Source: Gnetum montanum
Taxonomy: Eukaryota > Streptophyta > Gnetopsida > Gnetales > Gnetaceae
Length of the DNA stretch: 64,000 bases
Direction of reading: 5' to 3'
Assembly: GCA_015680685.1 (NCBI GenBank)
Contig: MNCI01014239.1
Coordinates: forward strand, 355,827 to 419,826
Both the position numbers and the translations under genes were made by a program. The notes below the pieces were generated by a model that searched no databases, was not told where the DNA came from, and worked only from the letters and a program-made list of their open reading frames with translations. Below, piece after piece: positions 44,050 through 55,084 of the stretch; position 1 is the first letter of the stretch; every line of letters begins with the position of its first letter.

Positions 44050-46122
44050 TGATTAAATGATTCACGGCTTACAAAGCTTCATGGAGAAACAGGTTGCTAA
44101 ACATAGTACCTTTATGGATCTAGTTATTTATAAAGGTATTGGTATCTTGGCGGTGGCATTTCCCATGACTATGATTGACACCACTATTGGTATCACTCAT
44201 ATAGTTGTAATGGAGCTCCACTTGGATAGTAAGTTTGTTGTTGCTAGTGGAACTACCTTGGATTACCTTGATGATAATGTAATCATTGGGGTGCTTGCCT
44301 CTATGCTAGTCAAGGATTCAATGCATACACCCTAGACTCTTGTAAGTGTGACACCACAGGGCAACATCCCTTCAAATGTTCATGTTGACTAATGTTACAT
44401 TTATCATCATCATTAGAATCTATCTCCTCAACTTCTTCTACTGTAGTAGCTTCTCCCTTACCTCGCTAGTAGGCACATTTAGCTTCTTCTTGCCTCCTGC
44501 ATTCATGATCACTATTCTACTCTTTGGATGCTTTAGCAATCTTCATAGTAGTTTGAAATTCTTCATCCAAATAGTCCCATAATTTATCAACCTTTGCTAA
44601 AATATTGAAAATAGATTTTTGGATGGGCAATATTTTCTTGTTCATCACTTCATCGAGTGATAACTCATCCTTGTCATAGAATTAGACCTTTCTTTTCTTG
44701 ATGGAAGAATCCGTATTATCTGCTTTTGAACTTTTCCTTTTTGCCACTCATCTTCTTCTTTTGCTACCTGATCTATCAGCCTTTGTATATGATGAGCTCT
44801 TAGTCTGGATAGTCTCTCTTGGCATAAACCCCAAGAGTTCTTCTAGTTTATGCTCTAAGCCCATCTATGATGTGGTGGAGTTGTTCCCTCTAAGAATAAC
44901 CATGGCCAAGGCATTGGTGTAAGAGAGAACAATATCTACCTATGATGGAATCTAAGGGTTCATGTGTTCCCTATTTCCAATTTTTGATTTTCCTTATTAG
45001 ATTAGACACTCTAGAGTATGTCTGGTATTTTTCATTAAATAGTTCCAGTATGGTACTCTATTTGTGAATAAATTCTAGTTCTAAGAAATAGTACTAGCTT
45101 TCAACCTCCTTGATGAGTGTCCTATGGAAGAGTTTGCATTTTTACCAATCATTTTTAATGTTTTTCAAGGCACAAGCATCATGAAAATCTTGTACATATT
45201 TTTTTGGATTAGAGTTATATCCTCCCTCAAATCTTGGGATATTGTTCATGTCTAAGTGCTTAATCCAACTATCTTTCAAATGCGGAGATGAAATCTTAAT
45301 TGCCTTTGCAATGTTAAGCATGCTTCAAGTTGCCAACAGAGTCCCATCATCATCATTATTTTTTTGTCACCAATGATGTCCTCTCTTATCCCTTGATTCA
45401 TTACAAGCTTGGTGATTAGTATTATTGTCCTATTGAGCACCTCCATCATGGTTATTCTTTCTACAACATCTTTTAGAATCAGAAGAAGAGGAAGAAGAGG
45501 ATGCAGATGAAGAGGACAAAGAGGGAGGAGGACTACCATCATCATAGTGTCTCCCAGCTCCCCTTCAGTTTTCACAACCACGTTTATTAGATTTCTTATT
45601 ATCTTGATGCTTGCCCTAGCTCTTACCTTGACTGATATCTTTTCCTAAACCTAGAATGTTGATAGTTGAATGTAGATTCAAGTTCACAGCCCCATCATTA
45701 GTAAGCAAGGATGGAGATTAAGAGCCCTCAAAGGGAGGATCCTTGTTTTTGTCTTAGTTTAGCAGGAATAAGGGATTGGTGAAGTGTTTCCCCTTCACAA
45801 GGTCATGCTACTCCTCCTAATGTCAATCGCTTATGCATTGTGTGTTAATGGGATAGTAGTCTTGATAGTTGTAGTTATGCATAGTGTATTCCTCTTGAAG
45901 ATCATGGATGCCTAACTTCTTAAGAGTTTGAAGCAGCATCATAGGCACAAATCGATCAGCAAGCATTACAATGTTGCCCTCCATATCACACCATAGTAGT
46001 TGCTCATCTTGATGTAGGATGAAGGTGAAGTCAAGAATGTAATCATCTAGATGAGTATATACCACCTTGCACCATTGTGAAATCAGTGGTTTAACATCTT
46101 CATGCATGTAAGAAGAAGAAGA
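44050..46122 (-). pseudogene. gag: G gag, start codon lost
   Basis: Where D2 and F have ATGTCTTCTTCT, G reads ATTTCTTCTTCTTCTTACAT. Blocks KVVYTHLDDYILDFTFILHQ, QDEQLLWCDMEGNIVMLADR and EEYTMHNYNYQDYYPINTQC match D5. The gag domain follows on the minus strand to about 44350, then the Pro/Gln tail to about 44050. Several stops. Confidence 0.83.
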
Positions 46123-46248
46123 AATTTTGCAAACAAATAAAATATCAGTGTGCTTTTGTAATTGTATGTTGTTTGAGAGTGATGTTGATCTTGGGTTCAT
46201 CCAATGATATTCACTAATCCTAGATAGCACATATTTTAATAAATAGAG

Positions 46249-46267
46249 TCCCTAACAATGGTGTCAA
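46249..46267 (-). promoter_or_regulatory. Primer binding site of G
   Basis: The minus strand reads TTGACACCATTGTTAGGGA directly after the LTR end TCTCATCA. It is a decayed tRNA-Asp-type site. Confidence 0.78.
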
Positions 46268-47232
46268 TGATGAGAAATCAAGGTACCCCTACGCCCAACC
46301 ATACGAATCATAAAGTGTTCATGTGTGATTTGATTGAATTCTAAAAACTCTATAGATTCTAGTACATTAGTCTTCTAGGAAGTAAACCTTGCCCTAAAGT
46401 CATTTTTTGTCTTCCCAATTACACTTTTGATGCACATGGTATGGGTAAGTGTAATCGATGCATATGATTTTTAGTATTTTTTGTTTTATGTTCTTTGGTG
46501 CTTAAAGTAGAGAGATGAAGTAATTTAAAAACTAATTTAGTTTAATTAATTAACTATTCTCTAACTAGTCCTTACATAAGCATCTAGTCCTACTTTTCAT
46601 ACACGTCCCAAACCCATGTATCCATTGTTGGGTTACCAAGAACTATGCTACTAGATGTACCAAGTAATAATGCTACTAGGATTACCATGTGAATACATGT
46701 TTATGCTCAAAGTGGTCATACTTATGTGCTTAATCTATTTAGCTTAAATAATTAACTAATTACTCAAGGTCTAATTTAGCTTCCTTTATCCTAATTAATT
46801 ACATATTTAACGAAAATAATGAATGCATAAATAAATCATTAATCTATTCTAAGTGCTTCAAGGTTTGATTAAAAGGCTCATCTTTATTGTTGTATATGCT
46901 GGTGTGGTTCAAGTACAATGGTGCTCAAATAAAGATTTGTATACTTTCTGACTCTTGCTATGGGCACTCAAAGAAATATTCTAACTTTCAAATGGATAAA
47001 CTGTAAGAGCTCTACTACTACTATGGCATCTATCCTCATAAACATGGTTGGGATCTCATATTTATAGTTTTTGCTACAGTACTATGTTGATAGGGCCTCG
47101 TAGACATAGCAAACTCTACATTGGCACGACCCCATCGATAGGGTAACACCATGTAAATAAGGCCCCGTTGATAGGGGCTCATCAACAAGGCCACATCAAT
47201 GGAGGCCCATTGATGTGACACTTTGATGCTCA
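46268..47232 (-). repeat. 5' LTR of G (E-type)
   Basis: 965 bp on the minus strand, starting TGAGCATCAAAGTGTCACAT and ending CTCATCA. The E word is dense at 47083-47220 (GGGGTCGTGCC, ATCGATGGGG, GGCCTCCATTGATGTGGCCT in one or other orientation). The minus-strand TATA CTATAAATAT is at 47068-47059. Confidence 0.85.
47083..47220. repeat. E-word cluster in the G LTR
   Basis: Plus-strand view: TTGATAGGGCCTCGTAGACA, CCCCATCGATAGGGT, AAGGCCCCGTTGATAGGGGC, TCATCAACAAGGCCACATCA, ATGGAGGCCCATTGATG. Near-palindromic word around GGCC and ATCGAT, iterated upstream of the TATA box. Confidence 0.82.
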
Positions 47233-47700
47233 TTAGTAAGACACTAAGATCCCTTCAATTTTTACTGTAGCATATACTTCTTGATTTTGTCAAAATTGGA
47301 TTATTTCTCCTAAATACCACTCCTCATTTGTTGCTAAAGTGGGCCACAAAGGAGATGACAAAAGTTTGACCTTAACAACTTCTAGATAAAATTCCAAAAA
47401 TGGACCAAAATTAAGTTCCACAATTACTATTAACATGATGGATTTTTCCTGAATAGCCTAAAGGCATTCAGGCGATAATGTGAGTTACTTACCCTAGACA
47501 GGCACTTGTGGAATTTTTACTTCCTCTTGAGAATATTTATCCATGGAAGAAGTTTGTTAATGAATATTGAATGATTATGCCTCCTATTCTCCCTATTCTA
47601 CTTGCAAGTTTTGCCTGCTCACTTGTCCTCTTCCAATGCCTCATGGTCTTTTGCTTGTCAATCATGGAAGTTCTCCTTGTGCTCATCTTTTTGGGATCAT
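47233..47700 (-). pseudogene. Remnant of an accessory-ORF start, interrupted by G
   Basis: The minus strand has TTGATTGCAG|ATG, then ATGAGCACAAGGAGAACTTC and a basic stretch (KQKTMRHWKRTSEQAKLASR), with stops downstream. The acceptor-ATG layout and base composition resemble the start of the F accessory ORF (35449). Homology is weak by eye. Right flank of the G LTR begins TTAGT. Confidence 0.35.
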
Positions 47701-48027
47701 CTGCAATCAATCAAGGATTTGTAATTAGTATAGCATTCTCATAAATGAGTAATAATTTGGTACCTTACTCATACCCTTATTTGTATCAAGTGCTTAGTTC
47801 ATTATGATTGCAAAGGTGGAAACCTTTTAAAGAATAACCCAATTAGTACTTTTCTATGACATAAAATGAATGGTATGATTAATTAGGAGTCTTCTTAAAG
47901 TTGTTTTGGGCCTTAACATGAATGATTTACTTTAAAACTTCTTAATATGTTTCCTTAAACTTACCCTTATAATACTTTTTTTCTTATTTAATATATACCC
48001 TTATAATGAATTTTTTCTTTTAATTAA
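47701..48027. other. AT-rich stretch, nothing recognised
   Basis: No open frame, repeat or LTR boundary could be supported. Confidence 0.5.
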
Positions 48028-49160
48028 ATGACTTTTAAGGAGAAGAAAAATATTCAAGTCTTAAATAAAGATTTGAAGAGCATAAAATCAACTTTTAATT
48101 TGATTGTTGATAGATTAAAGAAAATTAGTGCTACCATGGATAGAAATGTAGGTCCCTAACATTTTGCATCTCATGGTGGTAAAGAGCATACTTGTTCAAA
48201 TAAGGGAGAATAAGTTTTCCAACACAATGAAGGGGGAAAAGGATGAGGAAGGGAATTCTCATTATGAAAACATTAGAACCCCTCAACCTAGGGTGTCAAG
48301 AGAAATGAATCCAAACCCTCTGTGAGAATTCCAAGATATCCACCAAGGATATCTTCTTCTTTTATGGCAAGCTTGATTATGAAGATAAAGCAAAACTTTT
48401 GAGAGCTTTTAGAAAAGCTACAAACCTTTCTTATGTGGAATTAAAGACTTTTAATGGTAAAGATGGAACCAATTCCTTTGTAAGTTAAATAAAGGTACTT
48501 GACAAGTATTTTGAACTTCAAGATGCACTAAATCATTTGAGGGTACCAATTGCTAACTCTAGATTAGAAGATATGACTTCAACATGGTGGAAAAAAGAAT
48601 GTCAAAGATATGGAAGACAAAATATGCAACTAATCATAGATTGTTCTTTATTGAAATATAGTTTGAAATAAAAATTTGAGCAATCTAAGTAGAGGTAAGA
48701 GACTATCATGAAGCTCAAATGCCTTAGACATAAAGACAAGCATATTAAGGAATTTTATATTGAATTTTATGATCTATTCTATCGAGAAAAACTTAAGTGA
48801 AAAGAATATTAGTAGGCTTTAATATTTTTTGAAGGTCTCAAAATGAATTATTAGCAAGACTTATCATTTTATAAGCCTTAAACCCTTAATGAGGCATATG
48901 ATTTGACACTCAAGGCAAAGAATAATCTTAATGATTTTGGGAGTAGGTGTAAGAAGGTAAATTATATAAAATATAAGAGATTAAAATCAAATAAGGGATC
49001 CAAATCAAAACATGAAGACAAAGAAGTCATCTATGACAAGAAGCAAGAAAAAGAAGATAAGAAGGAAAGGAACAAAGAAAAGTAGGCAAGGATTAGGATA
49101 ATAACTTATCCAAGATTCAATGCTTCAAATATAGAGATTTGGAACATAAGAAATGGTTAC
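48028..49160 (+). pseudogene. gag: Gag of a third Ty3/Gypsy-type element
   Basis: Readable pieces: YVELKTFNGKDGTNSFVS, VLDKYFELQDALNHLRVPIA, LEDMTSTWWKKECQRYG, CLRHKDKHIKEFYIEFYDLF, ALIFFEGLKMNY and LNEAYDLTLKAKNNL. This is the usual gag order (F-G ... WW ... FL-GL). A basic Lys/Glu-rich tail follows (KGSKSKHEDKEVIYDKKQEK), then a decayed zinc knuckle CFKYRDLEHKKW near 49120 (family CFxCGxxGHxxxxC). Unlike the Athila and Tat gags nearby. No LTR for it could be found. Confidence 0.75.
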
Positions 49161-50296
49161 TATCTAGAGTTTGGTTTTATTTTTCATGAAATTCTAAGAA
49201 CTATCAAATAAATCCTATGGGTATTCAGACATAATAAAGCTTCATTTTAAGTTTCATTTACTCCTACATTTGTATTCTTCTTTCTATAATTTCTAATAAA
49301 GATAAGAGAATTTTTTTTCTTTTTCTTTATTAATTTTTTTATTTTTCTTTATTTCACTAAGGTAGGTTACATCATTTCTATTGTAATTCTTTCTCCCTCA
49401 CTAACATATTTTATTTTTATTTTTTTATCACTTAATTTTCTACTTTTCATTTATTACTACCTAAGTTCCCATTCAATTTTAATAGCATCTTCTCATTTTT
49501 TTTCTATCATTTTGATTTATGTAATGTGTCCTCTAATTATTTGTATTCATCAATCAATACACCTATTTAAATTTATGTAAGTTATTACATGGAAGATTAA
49601 TTTCACTAAAATAATATGTTAAGGGCATCATTTACTAGAGGTTCATGACACAAATTATTATTGTGATTGATCCTATGACTATATTAGAGAATGGTTAACA
49701 AAGGCTTGTAACATACATCCTAAATGATAAGAAAAAGTTAAGAGTATTAAATGTAAAAGTGATTCTTCTAATATTGTTGAAGTCCTTGTACATGAAAGCA
49801 TCAAAACAAAGAAAACTTTTACAAGTTTGATCAATATGATCAATAAGATTTGAAATCCATCAAATGGAAAATGACTTTAAGTCTCAAGGATTTAGAAAAC
49901 AAAGCTAGTAAACCCACTTTAAAAGTAGTTACACGATAAGACAAGACTAATGAAAGAAATAGGAGTAAGAAGCTTTATCCTTATTAGATTTCTTCTCCTA
50001 ATGGTGTGCATTTTTAGCCTCAACAACAACATTAGCAATGGATAGTAGCTAATCCTTAGAACTCAACACATTAAATCATGTCCTCTCAAATATAATAAGC
50101 TTCATTATCTTATCGTCTTCTCTACCTTAGAAGTCAAAAAGCTATGAACCAAATGTCTCAAGTACACTAGCATGGATCATATCTACCATAACTATATAAG
50201 CATACATAGATTTAAAATTATTCATTACAGCTCCAGGAAATATTAGAAGGAAGAATTTCAAATCAACTAATAAATCAAATTTTAACAAACTACAAT
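49161..50296. other. AT-rich stretch, nothing firmly recognised
   Basis: T-rich runs at 49305-49510, then fragments without sustained coding sense (for example KRKLLQV-like pieces near 49810). Possibly more of the preceding element, too decayed to read. Confidence 0.45.
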
Positions 50297-51173
50297 ATTG
50301 GATATACAATACCATAGCTCCAATATCATAGCACTAGCTATGCTATTATATATGCAATATAATGGGATGTATGCTAACCTATAAATACAACACTTAGGCA
50401 CATGGATCTACAATAGATTTCAATCTAACCCATAGTAACAAAACTCCTTTAGTTTATTTTGATTAATTTAGTCTTAAGTACTTAGAAGTATGAATGTCCA
50501 CAGTGTAGTGTGACATAGTGTATAGAGTCTTTATTTGAGCATCTTGTACTTAGGCATAAGTGTGACCAACTGTAAAGATTGAGCTATTTCATAATATTGC
50601 AACATTCTCCTAGTTTGCTACTTTACTTAAAATAATGTCTCTTTCTTTGACTCGGTATAATGTTTAATATTTTTTATAGGTTAATGTTTACTTTTCCATG
50701 CACTTTACTTTTACTATTGTTAAGGAAAATGAGTACAAATAATCTTGAACACTTAAGTATGATTACTTGGTAACCCAATAGTGCTATCACTTGATTTTCC
50801 TAGTAGTGAAGTACTTGGTAATCCCAGCAGTAGTTACATGAACCCTAAGGTGTATACAGAAGGTTAAGACCAAATATTCATCACCATTGAATATAATATA
50901 TTTATTTAGTATTTACTTGGATTTAGAAACTATTTCCATTTCATCATGTTTACTAGGAGTAGTAATCATCCTACAACACCAATTATCATATACCTCATTA
51001 TGAGCTAAACCATACACATAGACTTCATTAGCGCCATGTGGGAAGACAATGGTCTTGAACTTAAAATAATTACTAGTGTATTCACATTGCCTCATCCACA
51101 GATTATGATCTGGTTGCACATCAAATGCTTGTGACTTGTATGGTTGGGTGTTGGATTACTCCATAGCTCATCA
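50297..51173 (+). repeat. 5' LTR of element H (Athila-like, decayed)
   Basis: The right end CATAGCTCATCA and the following primer site are clear. R-U5 has TAGAGTCTTTATTTGAGCAT, CTTGGTAATCCCAGCAGTAG. TATA CTATAAATAC is near 50381. Upstream words are CATAGC/GCTATG (CCATAGCTCC, TCATAGCACTAGCTATGC). The left boundary is uncertain. Confidence 0.65.
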
Positions 51174-51192
51174 TTAGCACCATTGCGAAGGA
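51174..51192 (+). promoter_or_regulatory. Primer binding site of H
   Basis: TTAGCACCATTGCGAAGGA follows CTCATCA. tRNA-Asp type with a few changes. Confidence 0.78.
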
Positions 51193-51301
51193 CTTGTTAA
51201 TGTATGCCATTGATTACATAAAGTTGATTGTACTTGAAACACAATGTTAAAATTCATAACTCTAACTAAGAACACTTAAAACAAATGTGTTAAATAATAA
51301 C

Positions 51302-52490
51302 ATGGCTTTAAAAAGAATGCAACATCACATACCAAGTAATTATAGAGAGGTAATGATAGAATCAACGAAGAAGAAGACTAAAGTATGCCAATGTAAACTA
51401 GGATCTCATATGCTCATCATGATCCTTACTATCTTGATTTTATATTCATCTTTCATTAGGATAGGCAATGTAGGTGGAGATCTCTTCAAGAGAACATTGT
51501 TCTACCACCAAAGAATTCAGCATGCATCATGCTCCAAAGCACTCTCAAGGGAATGAAACTAAGTGAAGCACTTGGAGGGTATCATGAAACCAAACACATA
51601 ACCCAACCATATGAACCCACTAATGAGTAGTTAAGGATAGATAATGTCATGGAAATCATACATAAGTAGAAGAAGGGAAAGAAATTCAACACTCATATTA
51701 TCTTGGAGGAGCTTAATGGAGACATATTCATTAATGAACAACTTCATCAAAATCATGAGTTCCAATCAAAAATTCCTATCATTCGATTGGAGGAACCTAT
51801 CAAGAATAAATCATACTCTAAATTAGTAGAGATACTCGAGCAAGAGGCAAAGGACTCAATGCACAAGCAAAATTCAATGCTAAGAGTTCTTGTTGGATGT
51901 CACAAAGAAGAATATCAAAGTCATCATAGGAGGACAAGCCAACACCATTCTCCTACTACCTCATCTACATCCTCATGATCATCAGTAAACTCTAATAGAA
52001 GGAGGCAGAGGTACAAAGATCATGATAGGGAAGAGAGGAGGACTCATGGCTATTATGACCATCATTCAATACATTTTGATTTAGAAGATGAGGATCATGA
52101 ACAAAGAATACACAGGGATTGAAGAAATCACAAAAGGAATGAGCACAAAAGGGGGTACTACTACAACCAAGTGCATGAACCTCATCAAGATGATGAACCC
52201 CTAATGGCTACTTGAAGTATGATTAACATACAGGAAACTATACACATTTCAACTAGGCACATGAGGGATAGTTGTATCAAATGGCTCAATATGAATAACA
52301 TGCAAAGATTTGAAGGTGATTATAATGTTGACCCACAACACCATCTCCAAGCTTTCCACAATGCCTAAACTCTACAAAACTTTGAAATTGATTGGAAAAA
52401 GTTAAAGTTGTTTCCAAAAATACTTGTGAAAGAGGTAGAGACCTAGTATTGATCACTCAAACCTAAATCAATCAAAATATGAAGTACTAA
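51302..52490 (+). pseudogene. gag: H gag, interrupted by LTR I
   Basis: Likely start ATGGCTTTAAAAAGAATGCA. Blocks SYAHHDPYYLDFIFIFH and DRQCRWRSLQENIVLPPKNS align with the D5 N-terminus. The Arg/His-rich linker (51900-52200) is followed by HISTRHMRDSCIKWLNMNNM, LKLFPKILVKEVET and SLKPKSIKI. Stops at 52364, 52445 and elsewhere. The gag stops at GAAGTACTAA, where LTR I begins. Confidence 0.8.
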
Positions 52491-52959
52491 TGAAACATCA
52501 AAGTGTTTTGTTGATGGGCACCCATCAACATGGCCTCATCAATGGGCACCTGTTGATGTGGCCTCATTCACAGGTCCTTGTTGACACAACCTTGTCGATG
52601 TGGTGTTGCCCATTGATAGGGCCACATTGATGAAGCTCTACAATAAAGTCTATAAATATGAACTCACCAACCATGTTTATAGGAGAGATAGTCATAGTTG
52701 TAGTAGAGCTATTGTGATTTTGTCATTTGAGAGTTAGAATATTTTTCTGAGTGCCTACAGCAGGAGTCAAAAAGTGTATAGATCTTTATTTGAGGACTAA
52801 TGTACTTAAGCACACCAATGTGAATAGTAATAAAGACAAGCCTTTTGATCAAATCTTGTAGCACTTGAAATACAGTAATCATTTATTCTACATTTACCAT
52901 TTTCATTAATCATGAAATTAATTAATTTAAGTAAGACCATTATTTAGCATGGTAATAAC
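52491..52959 (+). mobile_element. LTR fragment I (E-type), truncated by element C
   Basis: Starts TGAAACATCAAAGTGTTTTG inside the H gag. E words at 52510-52635 (GATGGGCACCCATCAACATG, GCCTCATCAATGGGCACCTG); TATA CTATAAATAT is at 52650; then R-U5 (AGCAGGAGTC, TAGATCTTTATTTG). It stops at CATGGTAATAA, in the middle of the CTTGGTAATCCCAG block, where C inserts. Confidence 0.85.
52510..52640. repeat. E-word cluster in LTR I
   Basis: Repeats of ATGGGC/GCCTCATCAATG in both orientations: GATGGGCACCCATC is itself an inverted repeat. Ends about 15 bp before the TATA box. Confidence 0.85.
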
Positions 52960-54535
52960 TGCAAGAGGCGAAAGTGAAACACCACCAAATTTTAACTATG
53001 GTGTCCCAACTACAAATTCGTCTAAGTGTCAGCATGAGGAAAATTTTTCTAAGTGCTGGGCCTATGCTCTCCACTACCCTATAGTGTAGTCAACTCAATA
53101 GAGAGCATAGTCAACACAAAGGATAATTTTGAAAAATTTTCTAAGTGTCAAGTTAGTTGCTGCAAATTTCTCTAAGTTTTGACACTACACTCTCCAATAC
53201 CCTCAAGTGTAGTTAAGGATAGTCAACATGAAGGCCTAGTTTTTAGAAAAATTTTCTAAGTGTTGAGACTATGCTCTCCACTAGCCTAGAGCATAGTTAA
53301 ATGTAGTCAACTAGAGGATAGTTTTTTCATGTTTTGATGAGTGTTGGGACTATGCTCAACCTCAGTTGGAAGCATAGTTAGCCTTCCATGGACAATGTAG
53401 TCAACACACAACCAAATTTTTGCAAAATTTTCCTAAGTGTTGGACTATGCTCTCCCCTAATCCAAAGTGTAGTCAAGTGTACCAAAACAGCCTCCAAAGG
53501 CCTCCACAATGTAGCATCAGCATTTAGCTTAGCTCCAACTCATCTTTGAAATGCATAGTTAGCAAGATGCATCTATGTTGTACTTTCTTTTTGTCCCCAA
53601 ATTATAACTATGCTTAATCCCACTTAAGATAGTGGACAACATTGTCCCAGAGCGTAGTCTCCAAAGTTGCATTTTTTAGGTACATTGTGGTCTTTTTGGC
53701 ACATGCACATGTAGTTGTTAGCATAGTTAGTCTCTTAGCCTTGCAAAGTCAAGTAGATTACACCAAAGCATAACACTATTAACTTTAGTGGAAAGTGTAG
53801 TCTGGTGATAGCATAGTTCTAACCATCCCACTGACACATGGTAGCTCCTCCACACTTCATGAGAAACCTAGTCCTATAAATATTTGCATCCTCAATATTT
53901 TAGGGGTTGGAAAAATTTGAAATAGGTTGACAAATTTGAAGTACATTTGGCATTTTGGAAAGTCAAGGAATTCACAAATTTTAGGTTAGCATTTGAAAAG
54001 GTTACACATCACCGTAGCTCATGATAGACCATCGCAATCCACTACACACTATAGTGGCCAACCTGACAAGCACGTTCATCATGATTGAACCTCAATCTTT
54101 ATGGCTAGACATCCCCAAGACTATGACTATGCTATCCACTACACATATTATAAATCACATACCTTCTCACCCCTTTTGAAGTTAATTATGCTCAATCCCA
54201 TTTGTGGTGGTGTTCCATTCTCTCTTACTCTCTTTCTGTGCATTTTCAGCATTTCATTTGCATTTTTTTCTATTTTCATGCATAGCCATACATTGACATC
54301 TTTTTTTTGTGAAAACCTTAACTACACTCACCCCCTTTAATACCACTGACATCACAAACACCCCTTGACACTTAGCATAATTTCGCATTTTCATATTGTA
54401 AGTCCTTGTTTGATCAACAAGACCATTCATGGCAACCCATCTCCACCTCCAACAGGCCTTCACATGGACTCGAGTTCAAGACATATGCCCATGAACCTCT
54501 TAGTGTTCCAACCACTAACATTTTTAGTTGCTACA
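52960..54535 (+). repeat. 5' LTR of C
   Basis: Starts at TGCAAGAGG (52960) or TGAAACACCACCAAATTTTA (52975). Ends near GTTGCTACA at 54535 by alignment with the AGTACA ends of A and B. TATA CTATAAATAT is at 53874. The boundary at the right is about 10 bp uncertain. Confidence 0.78.
53037..53500. repeat. C-word array with ~85-115-bp imperfect repeats
   Basis: About five repeats each contain TTTTCTAAGTGTTGGGACTA then TGCTCTCC ... GAGCATAGT, so the word and its reverse complement form a hairpin in most units. Starts are near 53040, 53130, 53245, 53330 and 53418. Isolated words (AGCATAGTTAG, GAGCGTAGTC) continue to 53830. Confidence 0.85.
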
Positions 54536-54540
54536 ATTTT

Positions 54541-54558
54541 CTAGTGCTAGAAGGAGGA
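54541..54558 (+). promoter_or_regulatory. Candidate primer binding site of C
   Basis: CTAGTGCTAGAAGGAGGA aligns with TTGGCACTAAAAGGAGGG of B. Decayed; tRNA not assigned. Confidence 0.4.
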
Positions 54559-55084
54559 TATATCCATTTTCCTCTTCAGTCTTCATTACAATTGTCTTGT
54601 ATGCCCTCTACATCACCATAGCTAACTTCAAGCTAGTGTAGATCCAACACCCCCTATGGACCTACCACATGTAGTAGTAGTTGGATCTAAGCTAGTGTAG
54701 GCATGTTTACTAACTAGTTGGTGTAGACTAGACCTTGTTATTGATACCCCTAGAACCTTGCATAGCAACCCCAGAGCATACACATTCTCACACTTAGATA
54801 AATTTTAGGCACTTAGTAGAGATTGTAGTTAGCTCTTAACATAGAGAGCATAGTCTTCAGAGTTAGCCATTTTTCTGCAATTTCTAGACTTGGTTTTTTT
54901 TCTATAACTAGTAGAGTTAGCCTTTTTTCTACAATGTTTAACCCTTACACATGAGTTCTGAACAACTTTAAACATCCATTCCAAGCACACTTGTTGTCTT
55001 GCCAACCTAGGATTGACCACCCTACTAGTCCTACCATGATAGAGCCAAGGAAATCCCTTAGGTTGTGTGGCCAAGACCCTAAAT
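54559..55084 (+). other. C leader
   Basis: Contains GCTAGTGTAG words (54630, 54690) and C words (AGAGCATAGTC at about 54845). No gene. In B the same place holds the 17-bp word array. Confidence 0.6.

Larger units (their letters stand above)
39478..47232 (-). mobile_element. Element G: Athila-like, minus strand, 3' end lost
   Basis: On the minus strand it runs 5' LTR, primer site, gag, protease, RT, RNase H, integrase and part of the 3' region, then stops at the E-type LTR of F. The last G bases are GGTGTGACTTCAAGG, the same post-pol block as in D2 (10079). Its own 3' LTR is not in the window. Coding parts are broken but collinear with F. Confidence 0.87.

Noticed and set aside
48028-49160. 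Considered as part of G or H
   Set aside because: Its gag motifs (TWWKKE, FFEGLK, decayed CCHC knuckle) differ from the Athila gags on both sides, so it is a separate element.
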